From the NCBI RefSeq assembly GCF_042743185.1, contig NZ_JBHYMS010000004.1, forward strand, positions 1 through 64,000: DNA of 64,000 bases, given 5' to 3'. This stretch comes from Inquilinus sp042743185 (lineage in GTDB: Bacteria > Pseudomonadota > Alphaproteobacteria > DSM-16000 > Inquilinaceae). A model generated the notes under the pieces. It searched no databases, was not told the origin of the DNA, and saw only the letters and a list, made by a program, of their open reading frames with translations. The position numbers were made by a program, and so were the translations under genes. Each line of letters begins with the position of its first letter. Position 1 is the first letter of the stretch. This document shows, piece by piece, positions 18,714 through 27,489 of this stretch.

Positions 18714-19451
18714 TCAGGCGAGATAGTCGTGCACGACGGTGCCGAGGCCGAGCGTCAGGTCGGCGACCAGATGCTTGGCCGACAGCACCTCCAGCACCGG
18801 CAACTCGGCGACCGGCGCCAAAGCGTGCGGGTACAGGTCCAGCGCCGCCGGGCCGGTCCAGGCGCCCTTCACGGTCACGTCCTCGAGATAGTAGCGCACC
18901 AGCTCGCAGATCCGCGGGCTGCCGTCGACATGCGGGATGATCTTCAAGAGGAAGTTCGGCGCGCCCAGCCCCCTGGCCTCGGCGGCCATGTCCAGGGTGC
19001 GGTGCTTGTAGCCCATGGTGCCGGTGGCGATGCGGATCGAGCCGTAGTTCAGCGTGCCGACCAGCGTGTCGGTCTCGACCGCCAGCGTCGGCTGCGCCAG
19101 CTTCTTCGGGAAGCCCCACAGCTCGCGCCCGCCGGCGATCGGCGGATGGTCGTTCAGGAACATCTGGTGGGTGTAGCCGCCGGTCTGGCCTTGCCAGCGC
19201 ACCGGGATCACCTGGCCGCTCTCGGTGTAGTCGCCGAAGCCGGTCGAATCCGGCATGCGGATGAACTCGTAGCTCACCACCGGCTCGACGATCTCCAGCG
19301 GCTCCGGCACCACCCGGCGCAGCGCCTCCGGATCGGTGCGGTAGCGGATGATGAAGTACTGGCGGTCGACGAAGCGGTACGGGCCCGGCGGGAAGGCCGG
19401 GCTGGTCAGCGGCATGGCGAAGGCGGTCCGCCGCACGGTCTCGCGATCCAT
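18714..19451 (-). CDS. adc: Acetoacetate decarboxylase
   Basis: This 245-residue enzyme decarboxylates acetoacetate to acetone and CO2 through a lysine Schiff base. The active-site lysine pair is in ELWGFPKKLAQPTL (about residues 110-123). Other family parts: SYEFIRMPDSTGFGDYTE and TLNYGSIRIATGTMGYK. The ATG at 19451 begins MDRETVRR and has GCGAGG before it. It shares an operon with the patatin-like gene downstream. The 3-hydroxybutyrate dehydrogenase at 22109-22891 supplies acetoacetate, so the two may connect in polyhydroxybutyrate or ketone turnover. Confidence 0.9.
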   Translation of the reverse strand: MDRETVRRTAFAMPLTSPAFPPGPYRFVDRQYFIIRYRTDPEALRRVVPEPLEIVEPVVSYEFIRMPDSTGFGDYTESGQVIPVRWQGQTGGYTHQMFLNDHPPIAGGRELWGFPKKLAQPTLAVETDTLVGTLNYGSIRIATGTMGYKHRTLDMAAEARGLGAPNFLLKIIPHVDGSPRICELVRYYLEDVTVKGAWTGPAALDLYPHALAPVAELPVLEVLSAKHLVADLTLGLGTVVHDYLA

Positions 19452-19695
19452 CGCGCTGCATCCTCGCTGTTGTGCGCTGCACAAGACTAGCCGAGCGAAG
19501 CGGCGGGAGGAGTCGGAAACCGTCGTGTTAAGGAAATTTCACGTGCGCGATGCGGCCGAACGGGGCGGGGCGACCGATTGTCCTGCTTCTGTATAGGAAT
19601 AGATGCCACGTTGACTTGCAACCGCTATCGGGGCGTAACATATGGGAAAAAGGAGGGGCTGAACCACTGTCCAGCTTTCAACAGAGGAGCGAGAG

Positions 19696-19863
19696 ATGGC
19701 CGTCGCAGAGCGTATTGAAGCGCTTCGGACCAAGCACGCCGCCCTGGATCGCACATTGGAAGAAGCGGTCCACCGCCCCCTACCCGACGAGCTCGAGATC
19801 GTACGGCTGAAAAAGGAAAAGCTGAGACTGAAGGACGAGATGGCGCGATTGGATCACGCCTGA
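19696..19863 (+). CDS. DUF465 small protein, second copy
   Basis: This 55-residue protein has the DUF465 core: ERIEALRTKHAALDRTLEEA and the basic LKKEKLRLKDEMARL. It is preceded by a good ribosome site (AGAGGAGCGAG) and followed by a hairpin. Function unknown; probably a short helical hairpin. It is a paralogue of the gene at 15242-15442. A possible promoter (TTGACT at 19611) was weighed but the spacing to TAACAT is 19 bases. Confidence 0.8.
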   Translation: MAVAERIEALRTKHAALDRTLEEAVHRPLPDELEIVRLKKEKLRLKDEMARLDHA

Positions 19864-19890
19864 CGGAGAGATCACGGATCTCCGAATTCT

Positions 19891-19918
19891 AAGGGCGGTG
19901 CCGGGGGGCGCCGCCCTT
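19891..19918 (+). terminator. Hairpin after DUF465 gene
   Basis: AAGGGCGGTGCC pairs with GGCGCCGCCCTT around a GGGG loop, with one G-U pair. It begins 28 bases after the DUF465 stop, between it and the convergent trcR gene. The T-run after it is weak, so termination is likely but not certain. Confidence 0.65.
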
Positions 19919-19946
19919 GTCGTTTCAGGAGGCCGCGTTGTGGCTC

Positions 19947-20540
19947 TCAGTCCTCCTGGGTTTCCTCGGCATCCTCGTCGAAGCTGACGGTCGGGGTCGG
20001 GATCGCACCCGGCGGCAGGTTGGCGCGGGCCTTGGTCAGGGCCGCATCCAGCTCCATGTAGGAACAAAGACCCAGCATCACCGGGCTGCGCGGCTTCAGG
20101 TTCGGCGAGTTCCAATGGCTCTTGTCGCGGATCGCCTGGATGGTCGGCTTGGTGGTGCCGATCAGCTTGCAGATCTGGGCATCCGACAGCTCCGGATGCT
20201 CCTTCAGCAGATAGGCGATGGCGTCCGGCTTGTCGCCGCGCTTGGTCACCGGCGTGTAGCGCGGGCCCTTGGAGCGGGCGACCGGCTGCGGCATGTCCGA
20301 CACCGCCATGCGCAGCCGGGCGTTCGGGTCGGCCTGGCAGCGCTCGATCTCGGCCTGGGTCAGCTGGCCGTTGACGATCGGGTCCAGCCCGACCATGCCG
20401 ATCGCGACTTCTCCGTCGGCGATGGCCCGGATCTCCAGCTCATGCAGGCCGCAGAAGGCGGCGATCTGGTCGAAGCTCAGCGACGTGTTCTCGACGAGCC
20501 AGACGGCGGTCGCCTTCGGCATCAGGGGCTGTTTGTTCAT
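19947..20540 (-). CDS. trcR: Cell cycle transcriptional regulator TrcR (DUF1013)
   Basis: This 197-residue protein matches DUF1013, known as TrcR in Alphaproteobacteria. The N-terminal part is LMPKATAVWLVENTSLSFDQ with a helix-turn-helix-like stretch at IAAFCGLHELEIRAIADGE. A second possible HTH is ICKLIGTTKPTIQAIRDKSHW. The acidic tail ends FDEDAEETQED. The ATG at 20540 follows AGAGGAG; the longer frame to 20678 is not supported. Family members are linked to cell-cycle transcription in Caulobacter; targets here are unknown. Confidence 0.92.
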   Translation of the reverse strand: MNKQPLMPKATAVWLVENTSLSFDQIAAFCGLHELEIRAIADGEVAIGMVGLDPIVNGQLTQAEIERCQADPNARLRMAVSDMPQPVARSKGPRYTPVTKRGDKPDAIAYLLKEHPELSDAQICKLIGTTKPTIQAIRDKSHWNSPNLKPRSPVMLGLCSYMELDAALTKARANLPPGAIPTPTVSFDEDAEETQED

Positions 20541-20687
20541 TCTTCGCGTACTCCTCTGCGCAAAGCGATCCCGCCGCGACCGGCCGGGGCGGCCGACCTG
20601 TCCTCTCGCACTCGCATTTAAGGGAGGGGAGCGGGGTCGGCGCGGCGCCGCCCACGGTGCTCGACCTAGGGATGTCACGCGCCCGAG

Positions 20688-21689
20688 TCAAGCGAGGAGT
20701 ATGATTTTCCCGACATGGGCGCTCGATTCCATCAGCGCATGCGCCTCCGCCGCCTGCGCCAGCGGGAAGGTGGCGTGGATCACCGGCCGGATCCGCCCGG
20801 CCTCGATCAGCGGCCAGACCTCGGCCTCGAGCGCCGCGGCGATGGCGCCCTTCTCGGCGACGCTGCGCGGCCGCAGGGTCGACCCGGTCAGGGTCAGCCG
20901 CTTGGCCATCACCTTCTGCAGGTCGACCTCGACCTTCGAGCCCTTGAGGAAGGCGATGCTGACCTGCCGGCCGTCCACCGCCAGCGCGTCGATGTTGCGG
21001 GCGACATAGTCGCCGCCGACCATGTCGAGGATCACGTCCACGCCGCGGCCGCCGGTCTTCTCCTTGATCACCGCGGCGAAGTCCTGCTCGCGATAGTCGA
21101 TGGCGACATCGGCGCCCAGGTCGAGGCAGGCTTGGGCCTTCTCGGCGCTGCCGGCGGTGGCGAAGACGGTGGCGCCCCGGGCCTTGGCCAGCTGGATCGC
21201 CGTGGTGCCGATGCCGCTCGACCCGCCATGCACCAGGAAGCGCTCGCCGGCCTGCAGGCGGCCGCGCTCGACCACATTGGTCCAGACGGTGAACAGGGTC
21301 TCGGGCAGGCCCGCCGCCTCGGCCGGGGACAGGCCTTTCGGGATCGGCAGGCATTGCGGCGCCGGGGCGACGCAATACTCGGCATAGCCGCCGCCGGCGA
21401 CGAGGGCGCAGACCGGGTCGCCGGCGCTCCAGCCCGCGACATCCGGGCCGAGGGCGGCGACGGTGCCGGCGACCTCCAGCCCCGGCAGCGGGCTGGCGCC
21501 CGGCGGCGGGTTGTACATGCCGCGGCGCTGCAGCACGTCGGGCCGGTTCACCCCGGCCGCGGCCACCCGGATCAGGATCTCGCCGGTCCCGGGCGACGGC
21601 ACCGGCAGGGTCGCCGGCTTCAGCACCTCGGGCCCGCCGGGGGCCTCGATCACGATCGCGTTCATGGTCTCGGGAAGGATGCTGGTCAT
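20688..21689 (-). CDS. NAD(P)H:quinone oxidoreductase, zinc-free MDR family
   Basis: This 333-residue protein is of the PIG3/QOR type. The GroES-like N-terminal domain has GVNRPDVLQRRGMYNPPPGAS, and the Rossmann domain has FLVHGGSSGIGTTAIQLAKA (about 140-160). There are no zinc-binding cysteines. It uses NADPH to reduce quinones. It is divergent from DUF1192 by about 190 bases and follows no clear operon. It has a short N-terminal extension compared with some relatives (MTSILPET before MNAIVIEA). Confidence 0.9.
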   Translation of the reverse strand: MTSILPETMNAIVIEAPGGPEVLKPATLPVPSPGTGEILIRVAAAGVNRPDVLQRRGMYNPPPGASPLPGLEVAGTVAALGPDVAGWSAGDPVCALVAGGGYAEYCVAPAPQCLPIPKGLSPAEAAGLPETLFTVWTNVVERGRLQAGERFLVHGGSSGIGTTAIQLAKARGATVFATAGSAEKAQACLDLGADVAIDYREQDFAAVIKEKTGGRGVDVILDMVGGDYVARNIDALAVDGRQVSIAFLKGSKVEVDLQKVMAKRLTLTGSTLRPRSVAEKGAIAAALEAEVWPLIEAGRIRPVIHATFPLAQAAEAHALMESSAHVGKIILLA

Positions 21690-21881
21690 CGGCTCTCGCC
21701 CTGTTTTCGGGAGGGGGCGGATGATGGCCGAAATGTCATCCGGCCGTCATCCGGGCGTCGGATGGAGCGGCCTAAGGTCGCCCGTCGACAGTGAAGGCGC
21801 TCCGGCACGCTTGCGCTCCGGGCTTGCCGATCCTCGCGCCGCCCGCGAGGATTGTCCATCCGCTGCCGAAGGAGATGGCCG

Positions 21882-22064
21882 ATGGATCCGGAAGATCTCG
21901 AACCGCGCAAACGAAAGGCACCACCGAAGCCGCTCGACGGCATGTCGGTCGCCGAGCTCGAAGAGTATGTCGCCGAGCTCGAGGCCGAGATCGCCCGCGC
22001 CCGCGGCGTCATCGCCGGCAAGCAGAGCCACAAGAGCGCAGCGGATGCGCTGTTCAAGCGCTGA
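21882..22064 (+). CDS. DUF1192 family small protein
   Basis: This 60-residue protein has a basic start (DLEPRKRKAPPKPLDGMS) and the family motif VAELEEYVAELEAEIARARG, likely a coiled coil. The ATG at 21882 has GGAG eight bases upstream. The function of the family is unknown. It lies 44 bases before the 3-hydroxybutyrate dehydrogenase gene and probably shares its transcript. Confidence 0.8.
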   Translation: MDPEDLEPRKRKAPPKPLDGMSVAELEEYVAELEAEIARARGVIAGKQSHKSAADALFKR

Positions 22065-22108
22065 GGCGCCCTCGAAAACCCAATCCCGTCATCGTAAGGA
22101 ACGGACCC

Positions 22109-22891
22109 ATGTTGAAGGGCAAGGTTGCGATCGTCACCGGATCGACCAGCGGCATCGGGCTCGGCATCGCCCGGGTGCTGACCGGCCAGGGTGCCGACAT
22201 CGTGCTGAACGGCTTCGGCGACGCCGGCGAGATCGAGGCGATCCGCAGCGGCATCGAGCGCGAGCACGGGGTGCGCGCGGTCTATGACGGTGCCGACATG
22301 TCGAAGGGCGATGCGGTGCGCGGCCTGGTGGCGGCGACGGTCGAGCGGCTCGGCCGGGTCGACATCCTGGTGAACAACGCCGGCATCCAGTTCACCGCGC
22401 CGGTGGAGGAGTTCCCGGCCGACAAGTGGGACGCGATCCTGGCGATCAACCTGTCGGCGGCGTTCCACGGCATCGCCGCGGCGGTGCCCGTGATGAAGCA
22501 GCAGGGCTGGGGCCGGATCGTCAACATCGCCTCGGCCCACGGCCTCGTCGCCTCGGCGCACAAGGCGGCCTATGTCGCGGCCAAGCACGGCCTCGTCGGC
22601 CTGACCAAGGTGGTGGGGCTGGAGGCGGCCGGGACCGGCGTCACCTGCAACGCGGTCTGCCCCGGCTGGGTCCGGACGCCCCTGGTCGAGAAGCAGATCA
22701 GCGCCATCGCGGCGGAGAAGGGCATCAGCCAGGACGAGGCGGCGCGGCAGCTCCTGGGCGAGAAGCAGCCCTCGATGACCTTCGTGACGCCGGAGCAGCT
22801 GGGCGGCACGGTCGCCTTCCTGTGCTCGGACGCGGCGGAGCAGATCACCGGCACGAGCGTGTCGGTCGACGGCGGCTGGACCGCGCAATAG
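22109..22891 (+). CDS. bdhA: 3-hydroxybutyrate dehydrogenase
   Basis: This 260-residue short-chain dehydrogenase oxidises (R)-3-hydroxybutyrate to acetoacetate with NAD. It shows the cofactor loop GSTSGIGLGIA (residues 11-21), the NNAGIQ motif, the catalytic serine/tyrosine/lysine (NIASAHGL, then AYVAAKHG), and the typical late region PGWVRTPLVEKQI. Length matches BDH proteins (about 260). The ATG is 44 bases after DUF1192. It probably belongs to polyhydroxybutyrate breakdown along with the acetoacetate decarboxylase gene at 18714-19451. Confidence 0.95.
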   Translation: MLKGKVAIVTGSTSGIGLGIARVLTGQGADIVLNGFGDAGEIEAIRSGIEREHGVRAVYDGADMSKGDAVRGLVAATVERLGRVDILVNNAGIQFTAPVEEFPADKWDAILAINLSAAFHGIAAAVPVMKQQGWGRIVNIASAHGLVASAHKAAYVAAKHGLVGLTKVVGLEAAGTGVTCNAVCPGWVRTPLVEKQISAIAAEKGISQDEAARQLLGEKQPSMTFVTPEQLGGTVAFLCSDAAEQITGTSVSVDGGWTAQ

Positions 22892-23031
22892 CCGGTCGTT
22901 TCCCGGGGGCGGGGACGATCATCGCCCCCTTGAACCCGGAATTCATCCACCCCAGATCGATGGTCGTGGCGGTGCCCAGCCGGGGCCGCCACGTCGCAAA
23001 CCCCGCGGCGCGACCATCGGTGCGCCGCACA

Positions 23032-23055
23032 GGTATCGCTCACTGGAGGATATCC
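23032..23055 (+). promoter_or_regulatory. ROSE-like RNA thermometer on hsp20 leader
   Basis: The 24 bases before the ATG fold into a stem that hides the ribosome site GGAGG (23045-23049). CTC (23039-23041) pairs with GAG (23046-23048) around the loop ACTG. Then TATC (23034-23037) pairs with GATA (23049-23052), leaving G23038 bulged, and GG (23032-23033) pairs with CC (23054-23055) past one bulged T. The stretch TCGCT fits the ROSE consensus U-Y-G-C-U with a bulged G facing the ribosome site. An upstream stem (GTGGCGG / CCGCCAC near 22968-22994) fits the multi-hairpin ROSE leader. Heat would melt the last stem and allow translation. Confidence 0.7.
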
Positions 23056-23517
23056 ATGCGTACTCTTGATCTCTCCCCGCTGTTCCGCTCGACCATCGGC
23101 ATCGACCGCATGTCGCGGCTGCTCGATTCCGCGCTGCAGTTCGACACCGCGGCGCCGTCCTACCCGCCCTACAACATCGAGAAGACCGGCGAGGATGCCT
23201 ACCGCATCACCATGGCGGTGGCGGGCTTCGGCGAGGACGACCTCGAGGTCGTGACCTCCGAGAACACCCTGACCGTCCGCGCCAAGGCGGCCGTGGACGA
23301 GGAGGAGAAGAACCGGGTCTTCCTGCATCGCGGCATTGCCGGCCGGGCCTTCGAGCGGCGCTTCCAGCTCGCCGACTACATCAAGGTCGGCGGCGCGTCG
23401 CTGGTGAACGGCCTGCTCAACATCGACCTGGTCCGCGAGGTGCCGGAGGCGCAGAAGCCCCGCACCGTGAAGATCGCGGTCGGCCAGGCCGAGGCGCCGA
23501 AGCAGATCGCCGCCTGA
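23056..23517 (+). CDS. hspD: Hsp20 small heat-shock protein (IbpA-like)
   Basis: This 153-residue chaperone has the alpha-crystallin domain from about residue 35 to 130. The conserved segments are YPPYNIEKTGEDAYRITMAVAG and the ENTLTVRAK region. The FLHRGIAGRAFERRFQLADYI stretch marks the IbpA class. It holds unfolding proteins for refolding by DnaK/ClpB. The leader carries a ROSE-like thermometer, as in rhizobial ibpA genes. It is followed by two hairpins. The symbol is only indicative; rhizobia number such genes hspA-H. Confidence 0.92.
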   Translation: MRTLDLSPLFRSTIGIDRMSRLLDSALQFDTAAPSYPPYNIEKTGEDAYRITMAVAGFGEDDLEVVTSENTLTVRAKAAVDEEEKNRVFLHRGIAGRAFERRFQLADYIKVGGASLVNGLLNIDLVREVPEAQKPRTVKIAVGQAEAPKQIAA

Positions 23518-23527
23518 CGGCCGGAAC

Positions 23528-23554
23528 GGGGGCGCCGCCGCAGCGGCGGCGCCC
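23528..23554 (+). terminator. GC-rich hairpin after hsp20
   Basis: GGGGCGCCGCCGC and GCGGCGGCGCCCC pair almost perfectly around a short loop, 10 bases after the hsp20 stop. It has no T-run (GTCTCC follows), so it may stabilise the mRNA end or act with the stronger terminator at 23576-23611. Confidence 0.55.
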
Positions 23555-23575
23555 CGTCTCCCGAGCCGCAGAGAC

Positions 23576-23611
23576 AAAAAAGAGGGCCGCTTCCCGCGGC
23601 CCTCGTTTTTT
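23576..23611. terminator. Bidirectional intrinsic terminator
   Basis: Six A residues, GAGGGCCGC, a TTCCC loop, GCGGCCCTC, then GTTTTTT form a strong terminator readable on both strands. It ends the hsp20 transcript (plus) and could also catch read-through from the minus side. Confidence 0.93.
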
Positions 23612-23692
23612 GAAGCCTCGCCTGCTCAACTCGAGCATTGCGCGACGATAAGAGTCATTTTGCCGCTGCGTCAAGCACTCGTTTGGGTCAGA

Positions 23693-23717
23693 AAAACCCT
23701 TTGTTTTGAAGGGTTTT
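23693..23717 (-). terminator. Terminator for prpE
   Basis: AAAACCCTT and GAAGGGTTTT form a stem around a GTTTT loop. On the minus strand the structure is followed by a T-run, 119 bases after the prpE stop. The rest of the 23612-23836 gap is unusually AT-rich for this genome, and I see no gene in it. Confidence 0.65.
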
Positions 23718-23836
23718 CAGCTGTTCGCCGGCTTTCGGCGGCATCGGCTGAATCACAAGAGCGCTAAATGATATTAAAAATGTAATATTTCTGGGGACTT
23801 GCCGATCAGGGCTTAGACCGGATGGAAACGGGAACG

Positions 23837-25732
23837 TTACCCGCAATTATAGCCCGATCGCCGTAAGGTCACACGAATTTCATCGAGAATCGTCGGATCG
23901 TCGATCGTCGCCGGCACGGCGAAGGGGACCGAATCGGCGATTCGGGCCATCGTGCCGCGCAGGATCTTGCCCGACCGGGTCTTCGGCAGGCGGTCGACGA
24001 TCATCGCCGTCTTGAACGCCGCGACCGGGCCGATGCCGTCGCGCACCCGCTGCACCGCCTCGGCCAGGATGGCCTCGTGCGGCCGCGTCACCCCCGCCTT
24101 CAGCACCAGGAAGCCCAGCGGCACCTGGCCCTTGAGGTCGTCCGCCGCCCCGATCACCGCGCATTCCGCGACGTCGGGATGGCCGGCCAGCACCTCCTCG
24201 ATCTGCCCGGTCGACAGGCGGTGGCCGGCGACGTTGATGACGTCGTCCACCCGGCTCATGACGAAGACGTAGCCATCCTCGTCGACCAGCCCGGCATCGC
24301 CGGTCTTGTAGAAGCCCGGATGGTCCTCGAGATAGGCGCTGCGGAAGCGCGCATCGGCCCGCCACAGCGTCGGCGCGGCGCCGGGCGGCATCGGCAGCTT
24401 GCAGGCCAGCGCCCCGATCTCGCCGCGCGGCATCTCCCGCCCGTCGGCCCCCAGCACCCGCACATCCCAGCCCGGCATCGGCTTCGTCGGCGAGCCCGGC
24501 TTGACCGGCATCGCCTCCAGCCCCAGCGGGTTGGCGCAGATCGGCCAGCCGGTCTCGGTCTGCCACCAATGGTCGATCACCGGCACCTGCAGCAGCCGCT
24601 CGGCCCAGCCCAGCGTGTCGGGGTCGCAGCGCTCCCCGGCCAGGAACAGGGCACGGAAGGTCGACAGGTCGCGGCCGGCCAGCAGGCGGCCCTCCGGATC
24701 CTCGCGCTTGATGGCGCGGAAGGCGGTCGGCGCGGTGAACAGCACCGAGACGCCGTGCTGCTCGGCCACCCGCCAATAGGCCCCGGCATCGGGCGTGCCG
24801 ACCGGCTTGCCCTCGTACATCACGCTGGTGCAGCCGGCCAGCAGCGGGCCGTAGACGATGTAGGAATGGCCGACCACCCAGCCGACATCCGAGGCGGTCC
24901 ACATCACCTCGCCGGGCCTGAGCCCGTAGATCGCGGGGATGCTCCAGGCCAGGGCCACGGCATGGCCGCCATTGTCGCGGACGATGCCCTTGGGCTGGCC
25001 GGTGGTGCCGGAGGTGTAGAGGATGTAGAGCGGGTCGGTCGCCGCCACCGGCACGCAGCCGGCCGGCTCGGCCGCGGCCTCCAGCCCGGCCCAGTCGTGG
25101 TCGCGTCCCGGCGTCATCGCCGCCTCGCATTGCGGCCGCTGCAGCACCACCGTCGCCGGCACCTTGTGCCTGGCGAGGCCGAGAGCGGCGTCGAGCAGCG
25201 GCTTGTAGGCGACGACCCGCGTCCCCTCGATGCCGCAGGAGGCGGAGATGACCAGCTTCGGCTCGCAATCGTCGATCCGCGCCGCCAGCTCCGGCGCCGC
25301 GAAGCCGCCGAACACCACGGAATGCACGGCGCCCAGCCGGGCGCAGGCCAGCATGGCGATCGCCGCCTCCGGCACCATCGGCATGTAGATCACCACCCGG
25401 TCGCCAGGGCCGACGCCCAGGGCCCGCATCGCCCCGGCGAAACGGGCGACCCGGTCGGTCAGCTCGGCATAGGTGAAGCGCCGCACCGTGCCGGTGACCG
25501 GGCTGTCGTAGATCAGCGCCAGCCGGTCGCCATGGCCGGCGGCGACATGGCGGTCGAGCGCGTTGAAACAGGTGTTGAGCCGGCCGCCGGCGAACCAGCG
25601 GAAGAAGGGCGCGTTGCCGTCGTCCAGCACCCGGTCCCAGCGCCGGTCCCAGTCGATCGCGGCGGCGGCCTCGCCCCAGAATCCCTCGGGATCGTCGAGC
25701 GACCGGCGATAGGCCTCGGCATAGGCTCCCAT
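23837..25732 (-). CDS. prpE: Propionyl-CoA synthetase
   Basis: This 631-residue ATP-dependent ligase activates propionate to propionyl-CoA. The AMP-binding motif is YTSGTTGQPKGIVRDNGGHA (about residues 241-260). The C-terminal lysine motif is TRSGKILRGTM (about 590-600). Blocks such as FGGFAAPELAARIDDCEPK and SASCGIEGTRVVAYKPLLD are typical of PrpE against acetyl-CoA synthetase. It is divergent from another acyl-CoA ligase (118 bases between starts). The downstream AT-rich gap carries a terminator. Propionate use could link to the methylmalonyl-CoA or methylcitrate routes, neither of which is in the window. Confidence 0.93.
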   Translation of the reverse strand: MGAYAEAYRRSLDDPEGFWGEAAAAIDWDRRWDRVLDDGNAPFFRWFAGGRLNTCFNALDRHVAAGHGDRLALIYDSPVTGTVRRFTYAELTDRVARFAGAMRALGVGPGDRVVIYMPMVPEAAIAMLACARLGAVHSVVFGGFAAPELAARIDDCEPKLVISASCGIEGTRVVAYKPLLDAALGLARHKVPATVVLQRPQCEAAMTPGRDHDWAGLEAAAEPAGCVPVAATDPLYILYTSGTTGQPKGIVRDNGGHAVALAWSIPAIYGLRPGEVMWTASDVGWVVGHSYIVYGPLLAGCTSVMYEGKPVGTPDAGAYWRVAEQHGVSVLFTAPTAFRAIKREDPEGRLLAGRDLSTFRALFLAGERCDPDTLGWAERLLQVPVIDHWWQTETGWPICANPLGLEAMPVKPGSPTKPMPGWDVRVLGADGREMPRGEIGALACKLPMPPGAAPTLWRADARFRSAYLEDHPGFYKTGDAGLVDEDGYVFVMSRVDDVINVAGHRLSTGQIEEVLAGHPDVAECAVIGAADDLKGQVPLGFLVLKAGVTRPHEAILAEAVQRVRDGIGPVAAFKTAMIVDRLPKTRSGKILRGTMARIADSVPFAVPATIDDPTILDEIRVTLRRSGYNCG

Positions 25733-25850
25733 GGCGTCCTCCCGTGTTTTGCGAAGCCTAGCGCCGCCGCGGCGCCGACGCGAGGGGCCGTCCTGCTTTC
25801 CGCCCGGGCCGGGGCGGTGCCAGAATGGGCCGGGACAGGGAGACCCGCCG

Positions 25851-27470
25851 ATGCCGCACGCCTACGACACCGATCTCGACCGCAACCCGGCCAATCACGT
25901 GCCGCTGACGCCGATCTCCTTCCTCGGCCGCACCGCGCTGGCCCATCCGGACCGGACGGCGGTGGTCTATGGCGAGGTGAAGCGAAGCTGGCGCGAGACC
26001 GCGGAGCGCTGCCGCCGCCTGGCCTCGGCCCTGTCCCGCCGCGGCATCGGCAGGAACGACACGGTGGCGGTGATGGCGCCGAACATCCCGGAGGCGTTCG
26101 AGGCGACCTTCGGCGTGCCGATGGCCGGCGCCGTGCTGTGCGCCCTCAACGTCCGGCTCGACGCCGCCGCCATCGCCTTCCAGCTGCGCCATTCCGAGAC
26201 CCGGGTGCTGCTGGCCGACCGCGAATACGCCCCCGTGATGCGGGCGGCGCTGGCGCAGCTCGACGCGCCGCCGCTGGTGGTCGACATCGTCGACCCGTCG
26301 GTGGCGGGCGAGCCGGTCGGCGATCTCACCTACGAGGATCTGCTGGCCGAAGGCGATCCGGCCTGGCCGGGCGTGAGGCCGGGCGACGAATGGGATGCGA
26401 TCGCGCTCGGCTACACCTCCGGCACCACCGGCGATCCGAAGGGCGTGGTCACCCATCACCGCGGCGCCTATCTCAACGCGCTCGGCAACGTCGTCACCTG
26501 GGGGATGCCGCACCACCCGGTCTATCTCTGGACCCTGCCGATGTTCCACTGCAACGGCTGGTGCTTCCCCTGGACGATCACGGCGATGGCCGGCACCCAT
26601 GTCTGCCTGCGCCGGGTGGCGGCGCGCGAGATCTACGCGGCCATCGCCGACCACGGCGTCACCCATCTCTGCGGCGCGCCGATCGTCATGAGCATGCTGC
26701 TGAACGCCCCGGCCGGGGAGCGGCGCGACTTTCCGCAGGCGGTGCAGATGATGACCGCGGCCTCGCCCCCGCCGGCGGCGGTGCTGGAGGGCATGGCCCG
26801 GCTCGGCATCAAGGTCACCCATGTCTACGGCCTGACCGAGGTTTACGGCCCGGCCGTGGTCTGCGACTGGAAGCCGGAATGGGACGCCCTGCCGGCCGGG
26901 GAGCAGGCGCGGCTGCAGTCGCGCCAGGGCCTGCCCTATGTGGTGCAGGAAGGGCTGATGGTGGCCGACCCCGAGACCCTGGCCCCGGTGCCGGCCGACG
27001 GCGAGACGCTGGGCGAGGTGTTCATGCGCGGCAACATCACCATGAAGGGATACCTCAAGAACCCGTCGGCCACGGCGAAGGCCTTCGCCGGCGGCTGGTT
27101 CCACACCGGCGACCTTGGCGTCATGCACCCCGACGGCTATATCGAGCTGAAGGACCGGTCGAAGGACATCATCATCTCCGGCGGCGAGAACATCTCGACC
27201 ATCGAGGTCGAGGGCGTGCTGTACCGCCACCCGGCGGTGCTGGAGGCGGCGGTGGTGGCGCGGCCGGACGAGAAATGGGGCGAGACCCCCTGCGCCTTCG
27301 TCACCCTGCGGCCGGGCGCCGAGGCGACGGCGGAGGAGATCATCGCCTTCAGCCGCCAGCACCTGGCGGGGTTCAAATGCCCGAAGACGGTGGTGTTCGG
27401 CGATCTGCCCAAGACCTCGACCGGCAAGATCCAGAAATTCGTGCTGCGCGACCGGGCGCGGGGGCTGTGA
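25851..27470 (+). CDS. Acyl-CoA ligase, DmdB-like
   Basis: This 539-residue AMP-forming ligase has YTSGTTGDPKGVVTHHRGAY (about residues 185-204) and the C-terminal hinge SGGENISTIEVEGVLYRHP with the lysine motif TSTGKIQKF. The middle PMFHCNGWCFPWT and the length fit the medium-chain or methylmercaptopropionate (DmdB) branch. The substrate is not determined. The start at 25851 follows a GGGAG region and begins MPHAYDTDLDRN, as in relatives; the ATG-free 5' extension was excluded. It is convergent with the MFS gene, and a repeat lies between them. Confidence 0.85.
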   Translation: MPHAYDTDLDRNPANHVPLTPISFLGRTALAHPDRTAVVYGEVKRSWRETAERCRRLASALSRRGIGRNDTVAVMAPNIPEAFEATFGVPMAGAVLCALNVRLDAAAIAFQLRHSETRVLLADREYAPVMRAALAQLDAPPLVVDIVDPSVAGEPVGDLTYEDLLAEGDPAWPGVRPGDEWDAIALGYTSGTTGDPKGVVTHHRGAYLNALGNVVTWGMPHHPVYLWTLPMFHCNGWCFPWTITAMAGTHVCLRRVAAREIYAAIADHGVTHLCGAPIVMSMLLNAPAGERRDFPQAVQMMTAASPPPAAVLEGMARLGIKVTHVYGLTEVYGPAVVCDWKPEWDALPAGEQARLQSRQGLPYVVQEGLMVADPETLAPVPADGETLGEVFMRGNITMKGYLKNPSATAKAFAGGWFHTGDLGVMHPDGYIELKDRSKDIIISGGENISTIEVEGVLYRHPAVLEAAVVARPDEKWGETPCAFVTLRPGAEATAEEIIAFSRQHLAGFKCPKTVVFGDLPKTSTGKIQKFVLRDRARGL

Positions 27471-27489
27471 TGGGCGGATTCCCTGCTGC

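Noticed and set aside
19611..19641. Promoter TTGACT with TAACAT ahead of the DUF465 gene
   Set aside because: The 19-base spacing is too long and the -10 is poor, so it was not listed.
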